A DNA stretch of 64,000 nt from assembly GCF_900104605.1 (NCBI RefSeq), contig NZ_LT629960.1:2033883-2097882 (forward strand), written 5' to 3'. The position numbers were made by a program, and so were the translations under genes. Shown piece by piece: positions 1 to 8,908 of this stretch. Position 1 is the first letter of the stretch, and every line of letters begins with the position of its first letter. The notes under the pieces are model-generated. The model was not told where the DNA came from. It saw nothing but the letters and a program-made list of their open reading frames with translations, and did no database searches. The stretch is from Tidjanibacter massiliensis. Its GTDB lineage: Bacteria > Bacteroidota > Bacteroidia > Bacteroidales > Rikenellaceae.

Positions 1-1992
1 GCTGCCGCCGGCGGAAAGATAATCCTTTCGGCAAAGCGCAGCAGTTTTGCCGAAAATGTCGGATATTGGGTATATCTCGTCGCCAACAGCACCGAGGAAT
101 CGGAGGCCTTCGATGCACTGACCAACCTGAACGGGCTGAAGGCCATGCAGCAACGGGACCCCAACATACACATGACCGGTATCGCCAGCCTGCCCGACAT
201 ACCGCAGACCTTCCTGATGGACGGGATTGCCTATACGGGCGACAGCGAACCGGCATCGCCTGCCGCAGTGGTACTCAACGACGGCGATGCGTCGGCCGAT
301 ACCGAATTGAAGGCCATGCTGAAGCGTGCGGCGGCAAAGATAGTGGTGAAGATACGGAAAGGAGAGAAGGTGGAGTTCAGCAACGAGTCCGGCGCAGGTG
401 AAGCCGGATATTACCTGCGCAACATGCCCTATACCACGTCGGTCATCTCCGGCGTCGATGCCGATGCCGAGCTGTGGACGCCGGGACGCAACGCCTCCTC
501 CTATTTTCACTGGACGGCCGATGTCGTGACCGTGACCGCTTACGCATACAGCCATGACTGGGCGAACCAGAGTGCGCTGGAGAAGGAGACGCGCCTTATC
601 GTGAACGTGCCGCTCTATCCGCTGGACAAAGAGGGCAACCGCGGCGAGTTCCAGCCGAGGAGCTATTACCAGATACCCGTCAGCAAATCCAAGAACCTGC
701 TGCGCAACCATTGCTATCAGGTGGCCGTTACGGTGAATGCGGCGGGTGCGACCGACCCTTCGGAGGCGCTCGAACTCGGTCCTGTCGAATATTCGGTGAG
801 CGAGTGGGACGAAGAGACGATAGACGTGGGAGGCGGGACGGAACATCCGATATATCTGACCGTGAATACCGACGAGATGGAGATGTATAACATCGAGGCG
901 GATACCGCCACGCTTCGTTTCGCCTCCTCGTCGCAGGTCGGGGTGGAGGTACTTCGTGCCTATTTCATCAACAAGTTCGGACAGGAGGAAGCGGTGGACC
1001 GGGATATCTTCGATGCCATCCGGGCGACCCCCGCCGAGGGGCTTACCGGCAATATCGACGTGTACAGTCCGCTGCCGCTCAACAATGCCGTGCGTTACAT
1101 TGAGCTGGAGGTGACCAATACCGACGGGGCTACGCCGCGTACCGTCATCGTCGAGCAGTATCCGCTGGAGTACATCACCAATATCCAGGGATGGTACTCC
1201 TACCGCTCCGATTTCGGCGGTACGACCTACGAGCTGATAAACGGAGAGCCGGTCGATAATCCCTACGATTCCGATAACCGCCTCAACGGAAACGATGACC
1301 GCATCGTGGCCGTCGGAGGATGGAACAACGGGACGGGCAGTTGGAGGAACTATTATCAACGGGGCGGGTCGAATTCGTCCTATTTCTTCACCTCCAAGGT
1401 GGCCGAACAGATTACTTCTGGGAACAATCGGGGCAAGTCCAACATTTACTATTACTCTTGGGACGAGTCGGAGGAGAATGTCGGGTCTTGGTGGAGGCCT
1501 CGTTATGAGTACAGCTACGAGATAGCTACCACCGGTTTGTTTACACCCGGCAACGCCCGCATGTACCATGTACGGATTACCGCCTCGTCCGGCGACTATA
1601 CCGTGGGGAGGCCGCGCATGAGCGACGGCGTGACCGACCCGGGTACCGACAACGAGGTGATGGTGTCCCCGTCCTTCATGGTCGCGTCGCAGTTGGGGGC
1701 GACCTTCTCTCCCACGCAGGAGAGTGCGGCGAGCCACTGCAAGGAGTATGTGGAGGTGTACCGCGACCCCGAAACGAACGAGGTCGTCCATCTGGACGAC
1801 TGGCGTCTCCCCACCAGGGCGGAGATAGGGGTCATCATCGAGTTCCAGTACCGAGCGAATGCGGCGATGGACGAGGTGCTCGCCGGCCCGGAGTACTGGA
1901 GCGCGAACGGCATCGTCGAGAATCCGAAGGCCACTCAGGCGGGTTCTGCGGCAATCCGCTGCATCCGGGATGCTTACGACGGCGGGAAATGA
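1..1992 (+). CDS. Fimbrillin-like surface protein, 5' truncated by window edge
   Basis: The reading frame is open from base 1 to the TGA at 1990-1992, so 663 residues are visible and the N-terminus (start, any signal peptide) is missing. An internal ATG at 145 is not the likely start because the frame upstream of it is clean and continues the same protein. The early part, with a conserved 'AAAKIVVKI' strand, resembles fimbrillin/Mfa-type beta-sandwich proteins of Bacteroidales. The last ~90 residues ('DDWRLPTRAEI', 'EYWSANG', 'AAIRCIRDAY') look like the C-terminal module common in DUF4906/FISUMP-type surface proteins. No catalytic motif is visible. Its stop overlaps an ATG of the next frame and the next lipoprotein starts 30 bp later, so the two are probably co-transcribed parts of one surface or pilus-like structure. 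The family call is pattern recognition; its role as an adhesin is inferred. Confidence 0.6.
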   Translation, partial: AAAGGKIILSAKRSSFAENVGYWVYLVANSTEESEAFDALTNLNGLKAMQQRDPNIHMTGIASLPDIPQTFLMDGIAYTGDSEPASPAAVVLNDGDASADTELKAMLKRAAAKIVVKIRKGEKVEFSNESGAGEAGYYLRNMPYTTSVISGVDADAELWTPGRNASSYFHWTADVVTVTAYAYSHDWANQSALEKETRLIVNVPLYPLDKEGNRGEFQPRSYYQIPVSKSKNLLRNHCYQVAVTVNAAGATDPSEALELGPVEYSVSEWDEETIDVGGGTEHPIYLTVNTDEMEMYNIEADTATLRFASSSQVGVEVLRAYFINKFGQEEAVDRDIFDAIRATPAEGLTGNIDVYSPLPLNNAVRYIELEVTNTDGATPRTVIVEQYPLEYITNIQGWYSYRSDFGGTTYELINGEPVDNPYDSDNRLNGNDDRIVAVGGWNNGTGSWRNYYQRGGSNSSYFFTSKVAEQITSGNNRGKSNIYYYSWDESEENVGSWWRPRYEYSYEIATTGLFTPGNARMYHVRITASSGDYTVGRPRMSDGVTDPGTDNEVMVSPSFMVASQLGATFSPTQESAASHCKEYVEVYRDPETNEVVHLDDWRLPTRAEIGVIIEFQYRANAAMDEVLAGPEYWSANGIVENPKATQAGSAAIRCIRDAYDGGK

Positions 1993-2021
1993 ATTGTGAA
2001 AGGCAATTAAAATCGAGAGAT

Positions 2022-5000
2022 ATGACAAGGAGAATACGCTATGCGGCCCTGCTTGGTGCGCTGTTTCTGGCCGCCGCCTGCCAGCGGGAGGAGTGGCCGG
2101 CGGACGGGGGAATGTCGGCGTCGGACGGTTATGTGACCCTGCGTGCGGGGGTCGAGATACCCTCCATGCCCGAGGTGGTGACGAGGTCGGTGGACCCCGA
2201 CGGACTGGATGTGCAGACCATGACGCTGTTCTGTTTCGATTCGTACGGGCTCTTCATATCGACCGCCGATGCGGAACTGGACAGGCAGGGCGATATGCAG
2301 GGTTCGCTTACCGCCCGTGTACCGGAGAATACGCGGACGATACATTTCATCGGGAACCAGAATATGCAGGATTTTGCGGAGGACAGTTTCCGCAACAAGT
2401 CCGAGGCGGAAGTCATGGCCGTACTGGAGGGTTCCGCGGGCAAGATGATATATTGGGCCCGTTTCGCATGTGCGGCAGGAGACAACCGGAAAATCGACGA
2501 GCAGATGCAGGGCAGTACCATCGTCCTCGTACGCAACCAGGCGAGGGTGTCGGTGCTGAATCCTACGGGCAACGGTTTCCTCGAAGTCACCGGTTTCGTG
2601 GTCTGCAATACGAATGCCTACGGGACCGTGGCCCCCTGGCATCCTCAGGAGGGGTTCGTATGGCCCGGTACCGAGCCTTTTATAACGCTTCCGCAGAACA
2701 GGGCGGTGGTGAGCGACATCATGGACGTGCGCACCGCTTCCGACCAGTATGTCTTCGAGAGCGAGAATGCTTCGGACAATCCCGTGAGCGTCATCCTTCG
2801 TGGGCATCTGCCCAGTGAGGATACCGACCTCTATTACCGTGTCATGCTCATCGACGACGAGGGAGAACAGGTGTTGATACGCCGTAATTGCCATTACCGG
2901 TTGAACATAGCCGGCACGCTTTCCTACGGACAGCCCGACTTCGTCAGCGCGCTGGAGGCGCCCGCCACGAACAACGTCTGGGTCTCCATATCCGACGAGG
3001 TGAATGAGGTGGAGGACCAGAACTACATCCTGGCCGTGGCGAAGACGAGCTATGTGCTCGGTGAGGAGGAGACGGGCGATTCCTATACGCTCTATTATAC
3101 CGTGACCGGCAAGAACGGTACGCGGATAACCGAAGCCGACCTCCCCTCGGTGACGTGGCTGGACGGTAACAAGGTGGGGGGCATGAACGTGGGAAACCGT
3201 TTCGCCCGCATCGAAAACAATACGGTCGGCTACGGCGAGATAACCGTGAATCTGCTCCGGATGGGGGAGAATGACAAACTGGAGGGTACGCTGCTCGTGA
3301 AGAAGGGGCGTCTGCAGCGGAAAATCAAGGTGATAACGGTCAAGACGCAAAAGTTCGAACCTGCATGGGTGGGAACGCAGGTTTACGGCCACAATATCGG
3401 CGAGCACGTGACGCTGATGTTCACGATTCCGGAGAGCTGTCCGCAGGAGCTGCTTCCGCTGCGCGTACTGATTTCCACCAACGACCTCGACGTGCGTCAT
3501 GAATCCGGAATGGACCTGCCGCTCGTTTTCAAGGGCGAAGAGGGCTATGGCGAGCTGGACAACGAGTGGGGCTATAAATATGTTTACACGGCCCGGCAGA
3601 CCGGTGTGCAGCGCGTCTATTTCGAGAACGTCCTCCTGCAGGGGGAAGGACATGTCGGCGATGTGATGCTGGAAGCGAATTTCTTCGACGAGTTGACCAA
3701 ACAGGTCGTATTCGCCGACCACCAATTCTCCATTACGGTCTCCGGACTGAATGAATACAACAACCTGCCCGGCGGCGATTATGCGGAGGACGACGTGATA
3801 CTCTACCGTCTGGTACCGCAGAAGAAGGGGGCCAACGTGCAGTTCGATATGCAGATGATGAACAACGGCGAGCAGCCTGCACAGCCTGTCAATGCCGGGG
3901 ACAGGGACGAATTCCTGCTCTATTCCCAGAATCTGAACTATTACCTCGACGACGAGACGGACAAGGCGGGTGTTGCCGAATTTGACTGTACGTTTTATCC
4001 GATAGATGAGGAGTCCTGGGGAAGCGGGGGCCGCGTGCATATGTTCATGCCGAAGAGGCCCCAGAAACCTGCGTCCGAAACGGGCAGGTATGCCATCTAC
4101 ATGTACACCAACCGCGCGCAGAGCGCCGAAGTGGTACGTATCGCCTCCAACCAGCCCGGGTCGTCTTCTGGGTACCCCGGTAACGGAGGAGCGCCCTACG
4201 AGGGAAATGCCTATCGGTCGGTGACGTTCGAGCTGGCCAACTACAATCCGTTCCGCTTCGCGGCCCGGGTGAACGGAGAGGGAACCGATACCTCGGGAGC
4301 GGAGGAGGAGACCGTGACGCCGCTGTCGTGGACGTACCGTCCGCAGCAGCAGGTGGATATCGAGCTGGATGTGACGAGCTTCGCCGGTTCCGACGGCAAG
4401 TCCGTAGACCCCTTCGGGGAGCCGTTCGAGATATATATCGACGCTCCGATGCTCGAGATAGACGAATCGAGGCTGGCCGAGTGCAACCTGACGGACGGGA
4501 AGCTGAAGGCCGACCCGTCGGTTCCGGGAAGATTCATCTATACGGTGGATGCGCAGAGAAGTACGGAGCGTACCTTCGGCACGGGCAGTGCGCTGAAAAA
4601 GGACGGAACGCTCCTCGACAACGGCGGCTCCGTAGACCAGGCGGGTGAACGGAAGCGGCTGCCTTTCCTTACCGGCGAAGTGGTGAGTGCCGGCGACATC
4701 ACCGTCAGCTCCGACGAGGAGATGGTCGTATTCTTCCGGAAGACCTTCCGTGTCACGAACGAGTCCATCCGGGGTATCATTCGGTATAATGACAACGGGG
4801 TGATGCGCGACGTGCCGCGGAATGCCTTCGTCTCCTTTGAACGCGTCAGCAACGGCACGCGGATAGGCTCCATGACGATTACGGCCGACGGAGAGTACGA
4901 ACTGCGCCTGCGCAAGGAGTATGCCTTCAACTGGTACACCGACCCGATAGGGGTATATTATCGGGACGGAGAGGGGAATACATGGCATGCGGACGTGACC

Positions 5001-5060
5001 AGCCTGGCCGACCTCTTCGACGATACGGCCATCGAAATGAGGCTGGAGGAGGGCAATTGA
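2022..5060 (+). CDS. Large fimbrial-anchor-like lipoprotein (DUF4906/Mfa2-like)
   Basis: This 1012-aa lipoprotein has a signal peptide ending in the lipobox LAAAC (Cys about residue 20). I start it at the ATG at 2022, which gives a clean signal peptide (MTRRIRYAALLGALFLAAAC). An ATG at 1989 overlaps the upstream stop (ATGA) and would add 11 polar residues. After the Cys, the segment with 'VTRSVDPDGLDVQTMTLFCFD', 'LTARVPENTRTIHFIGN' and 'YYRVMLIDDEGE' follows the pattern of FimB/Mfa2/DUF4906 proteins, which anchor or cap Bacteroidales fimbriae. The rest is beta-rich with no catalytic motif. The gene follows the fimbrillin-like gene directly, which supports a shared cell-surface assembly. What it binds cannot be told from the sequence. 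Confidence 0.65.
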   Translation: MTRRIRYAALLGALFLAAACQREEWPADGGMSASDGYVTLRAGVEIPSMPEVVTRSVDPDGLDVQTMTLFCFDSYGLFISTADAELDRQGDMQGSLTARVPENTRTIHFIGNQNMQDFAEDSFRNKSEAEVMAVLEGSAGKMIYWARFACAAGDNRKIDEQMQGSTIVLVRNQARVSVLNPTGNGFLEVTGFVVCNTNAYGTVAPWHPQEGFVWPGTEPFITLPQNRAVVSDIMDVRTASDQYVFESENASDNPVSVILRGHLPSEDTDLYYRVMLIDDEGEQVLIRRNCHYRLNIAGTLSYGQPDFVSALEAPATNNVWVSISDEVNEVEDQNYILAVAKTSYVLGEEETGDSYTLYYTVTGKNGTRITEADLPSVTWLDGNKVGGMNVGNRFARIENNTVGYGEITVNLLRMGENDKLEGTLLVKKGRLQRKIKVITVKTQKFEPAWVGTQVYGHNIGEHVTLMFTIPESCPQELLPLRVLISTNDLDVRHESGMDLPLVFKGEEGYGELDNEWGYKYVYTARQTGVQRVYFENVLLQGEGHVGDVMLEANFFDELTKQVVFADHQFSITVSGLNEYNNLPGGDYAEDDVILYRLVPQKKGANVQFDMQMMNNGEQPAQPVNAGDRDEFLLYSQNLNYYLDDETDKAGVAEFDCTFYPIDEESWGSGGRVHMFMPKRPQKPASETGRYAIYMYTNRAQSAEVVRIASNQPGSSSGYPGNGGAPYEGNAYRSVTFELANYNPFRFAARVNGEGTDTSGAEEETVTPLSWTYRPQQQVDIELDVTSFAGSDGKSVDPFGEPFEIYIDAPMLEIDESRLAECNLTDGKLKADPSVPGRFIYTVDAQRSTERTFGTGSALKKDGTLLDNGGSVDQAGERKRLPFLTGEVVSAGDITVSSDEEMVVFFRKTFRVTNESIRGIIRYNDNGVMRDVPRNAFVSFERVSNGTRIGSMTITADGEYELRLRKEYAFNWYTDPIGVYYRDGEGNTWHADVTSLADLFDDTAIEMRLEEGN

Positions 5061-5191
5061 CGACATGCGGTATCGAGGCTGCGGTATCGCTGCGCCGTGC
5101 AGCCCTGCCCGTACCGCACGTTTGGACCGCCGCACGGCTCCGAACCTGCCGAAGGTTCGGAGCCTTTTGCGGTATCGGAAGAATCAGACGT

Positions 5192-6139
5192 ATGGGTTTT
5201 CTCTCTGTCGTGTCGGTGTGTGCGGCCTGCCTGACCGTCGCCGGCTGTGCGTCTATCGCCGGCTCTCCGCTTCGTGCGGGGGGTGAAACGGAGCTGTCCG
5301 ACGGGGTCGGGTTCCGGCTGCCGGATATTCCCGACACCCTTCGGGGAGCCGCACGGGCCGAGTATCTTGCGCTCCATTACTGGGACGGTTTCGATTTCGC
5401 CGGCGCGGATATCGCTGCTCCGGAGGCCGAGCAGGCATTCGTGGATTTCCTCGGACTGCTGTCCCGTATCGCCTCGGCGGACGGTGCATTCGGTGCGCTT
5501 TTCGGGCGCGCGGCTGGTTCCGACGGGTTGTACCGTCTGATGGAGCTGTGCGACAGGTATCTTTACGAACCCTGGTCGCCGATGCGCAGCGATGAGCTGT
5601 ATGCGGCCGCGCTGCGGGCATTTACGGAGAGTCCCTGCATCGCGGAGATAGACAAGGTTCGGGCCCGGCAGGCGCTGGAGAGGCTGTCGATGAACCGGCC
5701 GGGTACTCCGGCCGCCGATTTCATCTATGTCGACCGCGGCGGGAGCCGGCATCGCCTGTCGGATATCGAGGCACCGCATATTCTGCTGTTTTTCCACTAT
5801 CCCGGCTGCGGGGAGTGCCGCCGGATGAAGGCCGCGCTGGAGGCTTCGCCGATTGTGGGCGAGTCGCTCCGTAGGGGGAGGCTTGTCCTCCTGGCCGTAT
5901 GCGTCGGAGAGCGGGACGATTGGGAGCGTTCCGGATGTCCGATGGGGGGAATTGACGGGTTCGACGGAGGGATGTCCTCCTCCTGCCGGACGGTTTATGA
6001 CCTGCGGGCTCTGCCGACGCTCTATCTGCTCGACGGCGAACGGTGCGTGATATTGAAGGATGCTTCCGTGGTACAGGTCGAGGAGCGGCTTGCAGCCTTG
6101 TGCAGTGGACAGGCTGCGGCTGCGAAGCGACCGTCATAG
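5192..6139 (+). CDS. DUF5106/TlpA-like thioredoxin-fold lipoprotein
   Basis: 315 residues from the ATG at 5192, chosen because it begins a lipoprotein signal peptide with lipobox TVAGC (Cys about residue 19). Longer upstream starts in the frame only add Arg-rich, non-signal sequence. The N-terminal half is helical and resembles DUF5106 ('DTLRGAARAEYLALHYWDGF'). The C-terminal half is thioredoxin-like, with 'ILLFFHYPGCGECRRMKAAL' giving a CGEC redox pair near residue 210 and a late 'LRALPTLYLLDG' carrying the cis-Pro. Such proteins sit on the periplasmic side and are thought to handle disulfides or redox stress. It lies 131 bp after the anchor-like lipoprotein and could serve folding of those surface proteins, but that link is inference. 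No terminator is visible immediately before it. Confidence 0.75.
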   Translation: MGFLSVVSVCAACLTVAGCASIAGSPLRAGGETELSDGVGFRLPDIPDTLRGAARAEYLALHYWDGFDFAGADIAAPEAEQAFVDFLGLLSRIASADGAFGALFGRAAGSDGLYRLMELCDRYLYEPWSPMRSDELYAAALRAFTESPCIAEIDKVRARQALERLSMNRPGTPAADFIYVDRGGSRHRLSDIEAPHILLFFHYPGCGECRRMKAALEASPIVGESLRRGRLVLLAVCVGERDDWERSGCPMGGIDGFDGGMSSSCRTVYDLRALPTLYLLDGERCVILKDASVVQVEERLAALCSGQAAAAKRPS

Positions 6140-6381
6140 TTCGGAGGAGCCGGAACGGATGCATGGCCGCTATCTTGCCGCACCGGCCATATCCTGGAAG
6201 GTCTTCCGGATTCTGTCGGCTCTTCTCCTTCCTGTTTCGGAATTTTCGCCGTGTCGGGCCGGAATGACGGACGTATCTGTGTCCCGATAGGCGGGAGTCC
6301 GCATTCCGCGTCTTGCCCGACCTCTTCGTCTCTGTCGTTGCTGTCGGTTTCTCTTTTCTGTCTCGGGAAGGTCCGTGAAAG

Positions 6382-6416
6382 AGATACCCCGCCATACGTC
6401 GTATGGCGGGGTATCT
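6382..6416 (-). terminator. Hairpin downstream of tRNA-Cys
   Basis: A perfect 16-bp stem (6382-6397 with 6401-6416) and a 3-nt loop lie 4 bp past the 3' end of tRNA-Cys. The following T-run on the minus strand is weak (CTTTC). It may also stop plus-strand transcripts arriving from the DUF5106 gene. Confidence 0.6.
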
Positions 6417-6419
6417 TCG

Positions 6420-6490
6420 AGGTGCGAAGCGGAATCGAACCGCTGTAGAAGGTTTTGCAGACCTTTGCCTAACCGCTCGGCCATCGCACC
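6420..6490 (-). tRNA. tRNA-Cys (GCA)
   Basis: The reverse complement folds as a cloverleaf: acceptor GGTGCGA/TCGCACC, TTCGAATC in the T arm, and an anticodon loop CTGCAAA inside an AAGGT/ACCTT stem, giving anticodon GCA. It is 71 nt long with no encoded CCA. A TAnnTTTG promoter lies 42 bp upstream. Confidence 0.95.
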
Positions 6491-6531
6491 GTAGTGTTTC
6501 GCTGTCCCGTTTCGGGGTACGAAACGGTGTG

Positions 6532-6562
6532 CAAATATAGCCAATAATCTTCATTCTCCAAA
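6532..6562 (-). promoter_or_regulatory. Promoter of tRNA-Cys
   Basis: On the minus strand TTTG (6562-6559) is followed after 19 bp by TATATTTG (6539-6532). This is a full match to the Bacteroidetes -33/-7 consensus, facing tRNA-Cys. Confidence 0.75.
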
Positions 6563-6776
6563 AAATAGGCGATGCGGGTGCGGTAAATTTGGTGCCGGGG
6601 CATTTCCGCCGGCCGCATTCGACCGGAGCGGCCGGCATCCGACGGAACCGTCTCCGCTGTCGGCCGCCGGTGCGGGCGGTGGAAAAGGACACAGGCGGTG
6701 GAGAACGGAAGGAGGAGAAGATACGGGAGAGACAGTACGGGTTTTTTATTACCTTTACGGTAAAAACTGCGGCGGC

Positions 6777-7874
6777 ATGACGGTGGACGACATAGCGCTT
6801 ACGCTTCAAAAGGGACTCGGTGTCCGGGGAGCGGCACACCTGCTCTCCCTGGCGGGCAGTGCCTCTGCGGTGTATGCCGCATCGGAGGGGGAGCTGTCCG
6901 GAAAGTTCGGGCTGCGGAGCGACATCGCGCGTGCCCTGGCGGCGAAAACCGCGCATCGGGAGGCGGAAGAGGAGCTGCGCTACATGAGGCGCCACGGCAT
7001 ATCGGCTGTCGCATCCACGGATGTGGATTACCCGGCGCTGCTGCGGGAATGTCCCGATTATCCCCATGTCCTCTATTTCGTCGGCGACGCCGCGGCTTTC
7101 CGCGGCAGGATGCTGTCGGTGGTCGGTACCCGTGCGGCGACCGTTTACGGTCAGCAGATGTGCGATGTACTGGTGGGCCGCGTGGCCGAACTCGCCGCCG
7201 GAACGGCGGTCGTCAGCGGGCTCGCTTACGGGATAGATGCCGCCGCACACCGTGCCGCTTTGCGGTATGGGCTCCGGACGGTGGCGGTTATCGCCAATCC
7301 GCTGCCCGGCGTTACCCCCGTACAGCACCGGGCACTGGCGCACGACATTGCGGAGCGGGGCGGGGCCGTGGTGACGGAGCTGCACTCGCGGACCAGGCAG
7401 AACGGCGCTTATTTCATACCGCGCAACCGGATAATCGCCGGGATGGGTGAGGGAACCGTGGTCGTGGAGTCCCCGGCCGGAGGCGGCGCTCTCTCCACCG
7501 CGGCGTTGGCGGACGGTTACGGCCGTATCGTAATGGCGGTACCGGGGCGTGCGGGCGACCGGTGTTCGGCGGGAGCCAACCGGCTCATCATGGAGCGCCG
7601 GGCCGCCATGGTGTGTTCGGGCGACGATATCGTCCGGGAGTTGGGATGGGACATTGCATGTCCGGGATTTATTCCCGTCCGGGAGTCGCCGCCGGTGCTG
7701 AACGGAGACGAACGGCGTATCATGGAGTGTCTGCATGACGGGGAGGCTGCGGACATGGATACGCTGGCGCTGCGCAGCGGCATACCGATAGGACAGATTT
7801 CGGCCGTGCTGCTGGGGCTGGAACTCGGCGGGATGGTCCGGGCGTTGCCGGGGAAAAGATACGAAAAGAGCTGA
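6777..7874 (+). CDS. dprA: DNA-processing protein DprA/Smf
   Basis: A 365-residue protein of the DprA family, which binds single-stranded DNA entering the cell and loads RecA during transformation. A helical N-terminal region (1-75) precedes the Rossmann-like DprA core (about 112-285) with VGTRA (116-120), SGLAYGID (147-154) and FIPRNRIIAG (213-222). A winged-helix C-terminal domain (about 310-365) completes the usual long form. The start at 6777 gives the normal family N-terminus. It is followed after 94 bp by a TatD-family nuclease gene, a fitting DNA-metabolism neighbour. No other competence genes are in the window, so active natural transformation cannot be claimed. Confidence 0.95.
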   Translation: MTVDDIALTLQKGLGVRGAAHLLSLAGSASAVYAASEGELSGKFGLRSDIARALAAKTAHREAEEELRYMRRHGISAVASTDVDYPALLRECPDYPHVLYFVGDAAAFRGRMLSVVGTRAATVYGQQMCDVLVGRVAELAAGTAVVSGLAYGIDAAAHRAALRYGLRTVAVIANPLPGVTPVQHRALAHDIAERGGAVVTELHSRTRQNGAYFIPRNRIIAGMGEGTVVVESPAGGGALSTAALADGYGRIVMAVPGRAGDRCSAGANRLIMERRAAMVCSGDDIVRELGWDIACPGFIPVRESPPVLNGDERRIMECLHDGEAADMDTLALRSGIPIGQISAVLLGLELGGMVRALPGKRYEKS

Positions 7875-7968
7875 CCGGTGCGGCGGGAATGCGGCACGGG
7901 CGGACGGAGGAGTCCGGAAGCCGGTCTGTCCGTCGTACCGGAGAGGAAGGATACGAAACACGAACGAT

Positions 7969-8754
7969 ATGGAACTGATAGATACGCATACGCATCCGTT
8001 CGACGAGGCATTCGATGTCGACAGGGCGGAGGTGGTCGCGCGAGCGTGCGAAGCCGGGGTTCGCAGAATGATGTGTCCCGCGATTGACGCTGCGACGCAT
8101 GCGGCCCTCTTCGGACTGTGCGACGCATACCCGGATGTCTGCCTGCCCATGATGGGCCTGCATCCCACTTCGGTGAACGACAATCCCGATTGGCGCCGGG
8201 AAGTGGCGCTCGTGGAGGAGTACCTTTCGGGAGGGGCGTCCCGCCGTTTCTATGCCGTCGGAGAGGTGGGGCTCGACTTCTATTGGAGCCGGGAATGGCA
8301 GAGGGAGCAGGAGGAGGCTTTCCGCCGGCAGGTCGAATTTTCGCTCCGCTTCGGACTGCCGCTCGTCATCCATACGCGGGAGGCGTGGCCGGAGATGCTA
8401 GGCCTCCTGCGGGAATTCCGGGGAAGCGGAGTGCGGGGTGTCATGCACGCTTTCAGCGGTACGTGGGAGGAGTACGAGGCGGTGAAGGCGTGCGGCGATT
8501 TCCTGTTCGGCATAGGAGGCGTCGTTACCTATAAGAAGAGCACACTGCCCGAGGTCGTGTCGCGCATGCCGCTCGGCGATATGGTGCTCGAAACCGACGC
8601 CCCCTATCTGCCGCCGGTTCCTTACCGGGGGAAGCGCAACGAGCCGGCCTACATCGTCCACGTCTGCAGGAAAGTGGCCGAACTGAAGGGCATCGCTCCG
8701 GAGGAGGTGGCTGCGGCGACATCCGTCAATGCGTGCCGGATGTTCGGCATCTGA
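7969..8754 (+). CDS. TatD-family metal-dependent hydrolase (deoxyribonuclease)
   Basis: 261 residues with the TatD metal-site signatures in order: the DTHTH motif at residues 5-9, 'GEVGLDFYW' carrying the bridging Glu, 'VIHTREAW', 'HAFSG', and the C-terminal 'ETDAPYLPP' with the last metal-binding Asp. The family comprises 3'-5' DNA/RNA exonucleases and related hydrolases. Its length matches the family (about 255-265 aa). It sits downstream of dprA in the same direction. The exact paralogue (TatD versus YcfH/YjjV) cannot be fixed by eye. Confidence 0.93.
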   Translation: MELIDTHTHPFDEAFDVDRAEVVARACEAGVRRMMCPAIDAATHAALFGLCDAYPDVCLPMMGLHPTSVNDNPDWRREVALVEEYLSGGASRRFYAVGEVGLDFYWSREWQREQEEAFRRQVEFSLRFGLPLVIHTREAWPEMLGLLREFRGSGVRGVMHAFSGTWEEYEAVKACGDFLFGIGGVVTYKKSTLPEVVSRMPLGDMVLETDAPYLPPVPYRGKRNEPAYIVHVCRKVAELKGIAPEEVAAATSVNACRMFGI

Positions 8755-8908
8755 TTCTTCCTTCCCCGGTTTTTAACGAATTCGTTACCTCTGCAGCTTC
8801 GCGGATAACGAAAAAGTCATTAAATTGCACCCCGTTTCCAGCGCACGGAGGGCCGTGCGGCGTCTTTTACAGCATATTTGTTGAAGTGGTTGAAGAAATT
8901 ATTGGTCT

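Noticed and set aside
2007..5135. 1042-codon open frame on the minus strand
   Set aside because: It is antisense to the anchor-like lipoprotein, Arg/His-rich, has no family motif or signal peptide, and follows from GC-rich third codon positions.
5721..8183. 820-codon minus-strand frame
   Set aside because: It crosses the DUF5106 gene end, tRNA-Cys and dprA, and is Arg/Pro-rich without motifs.
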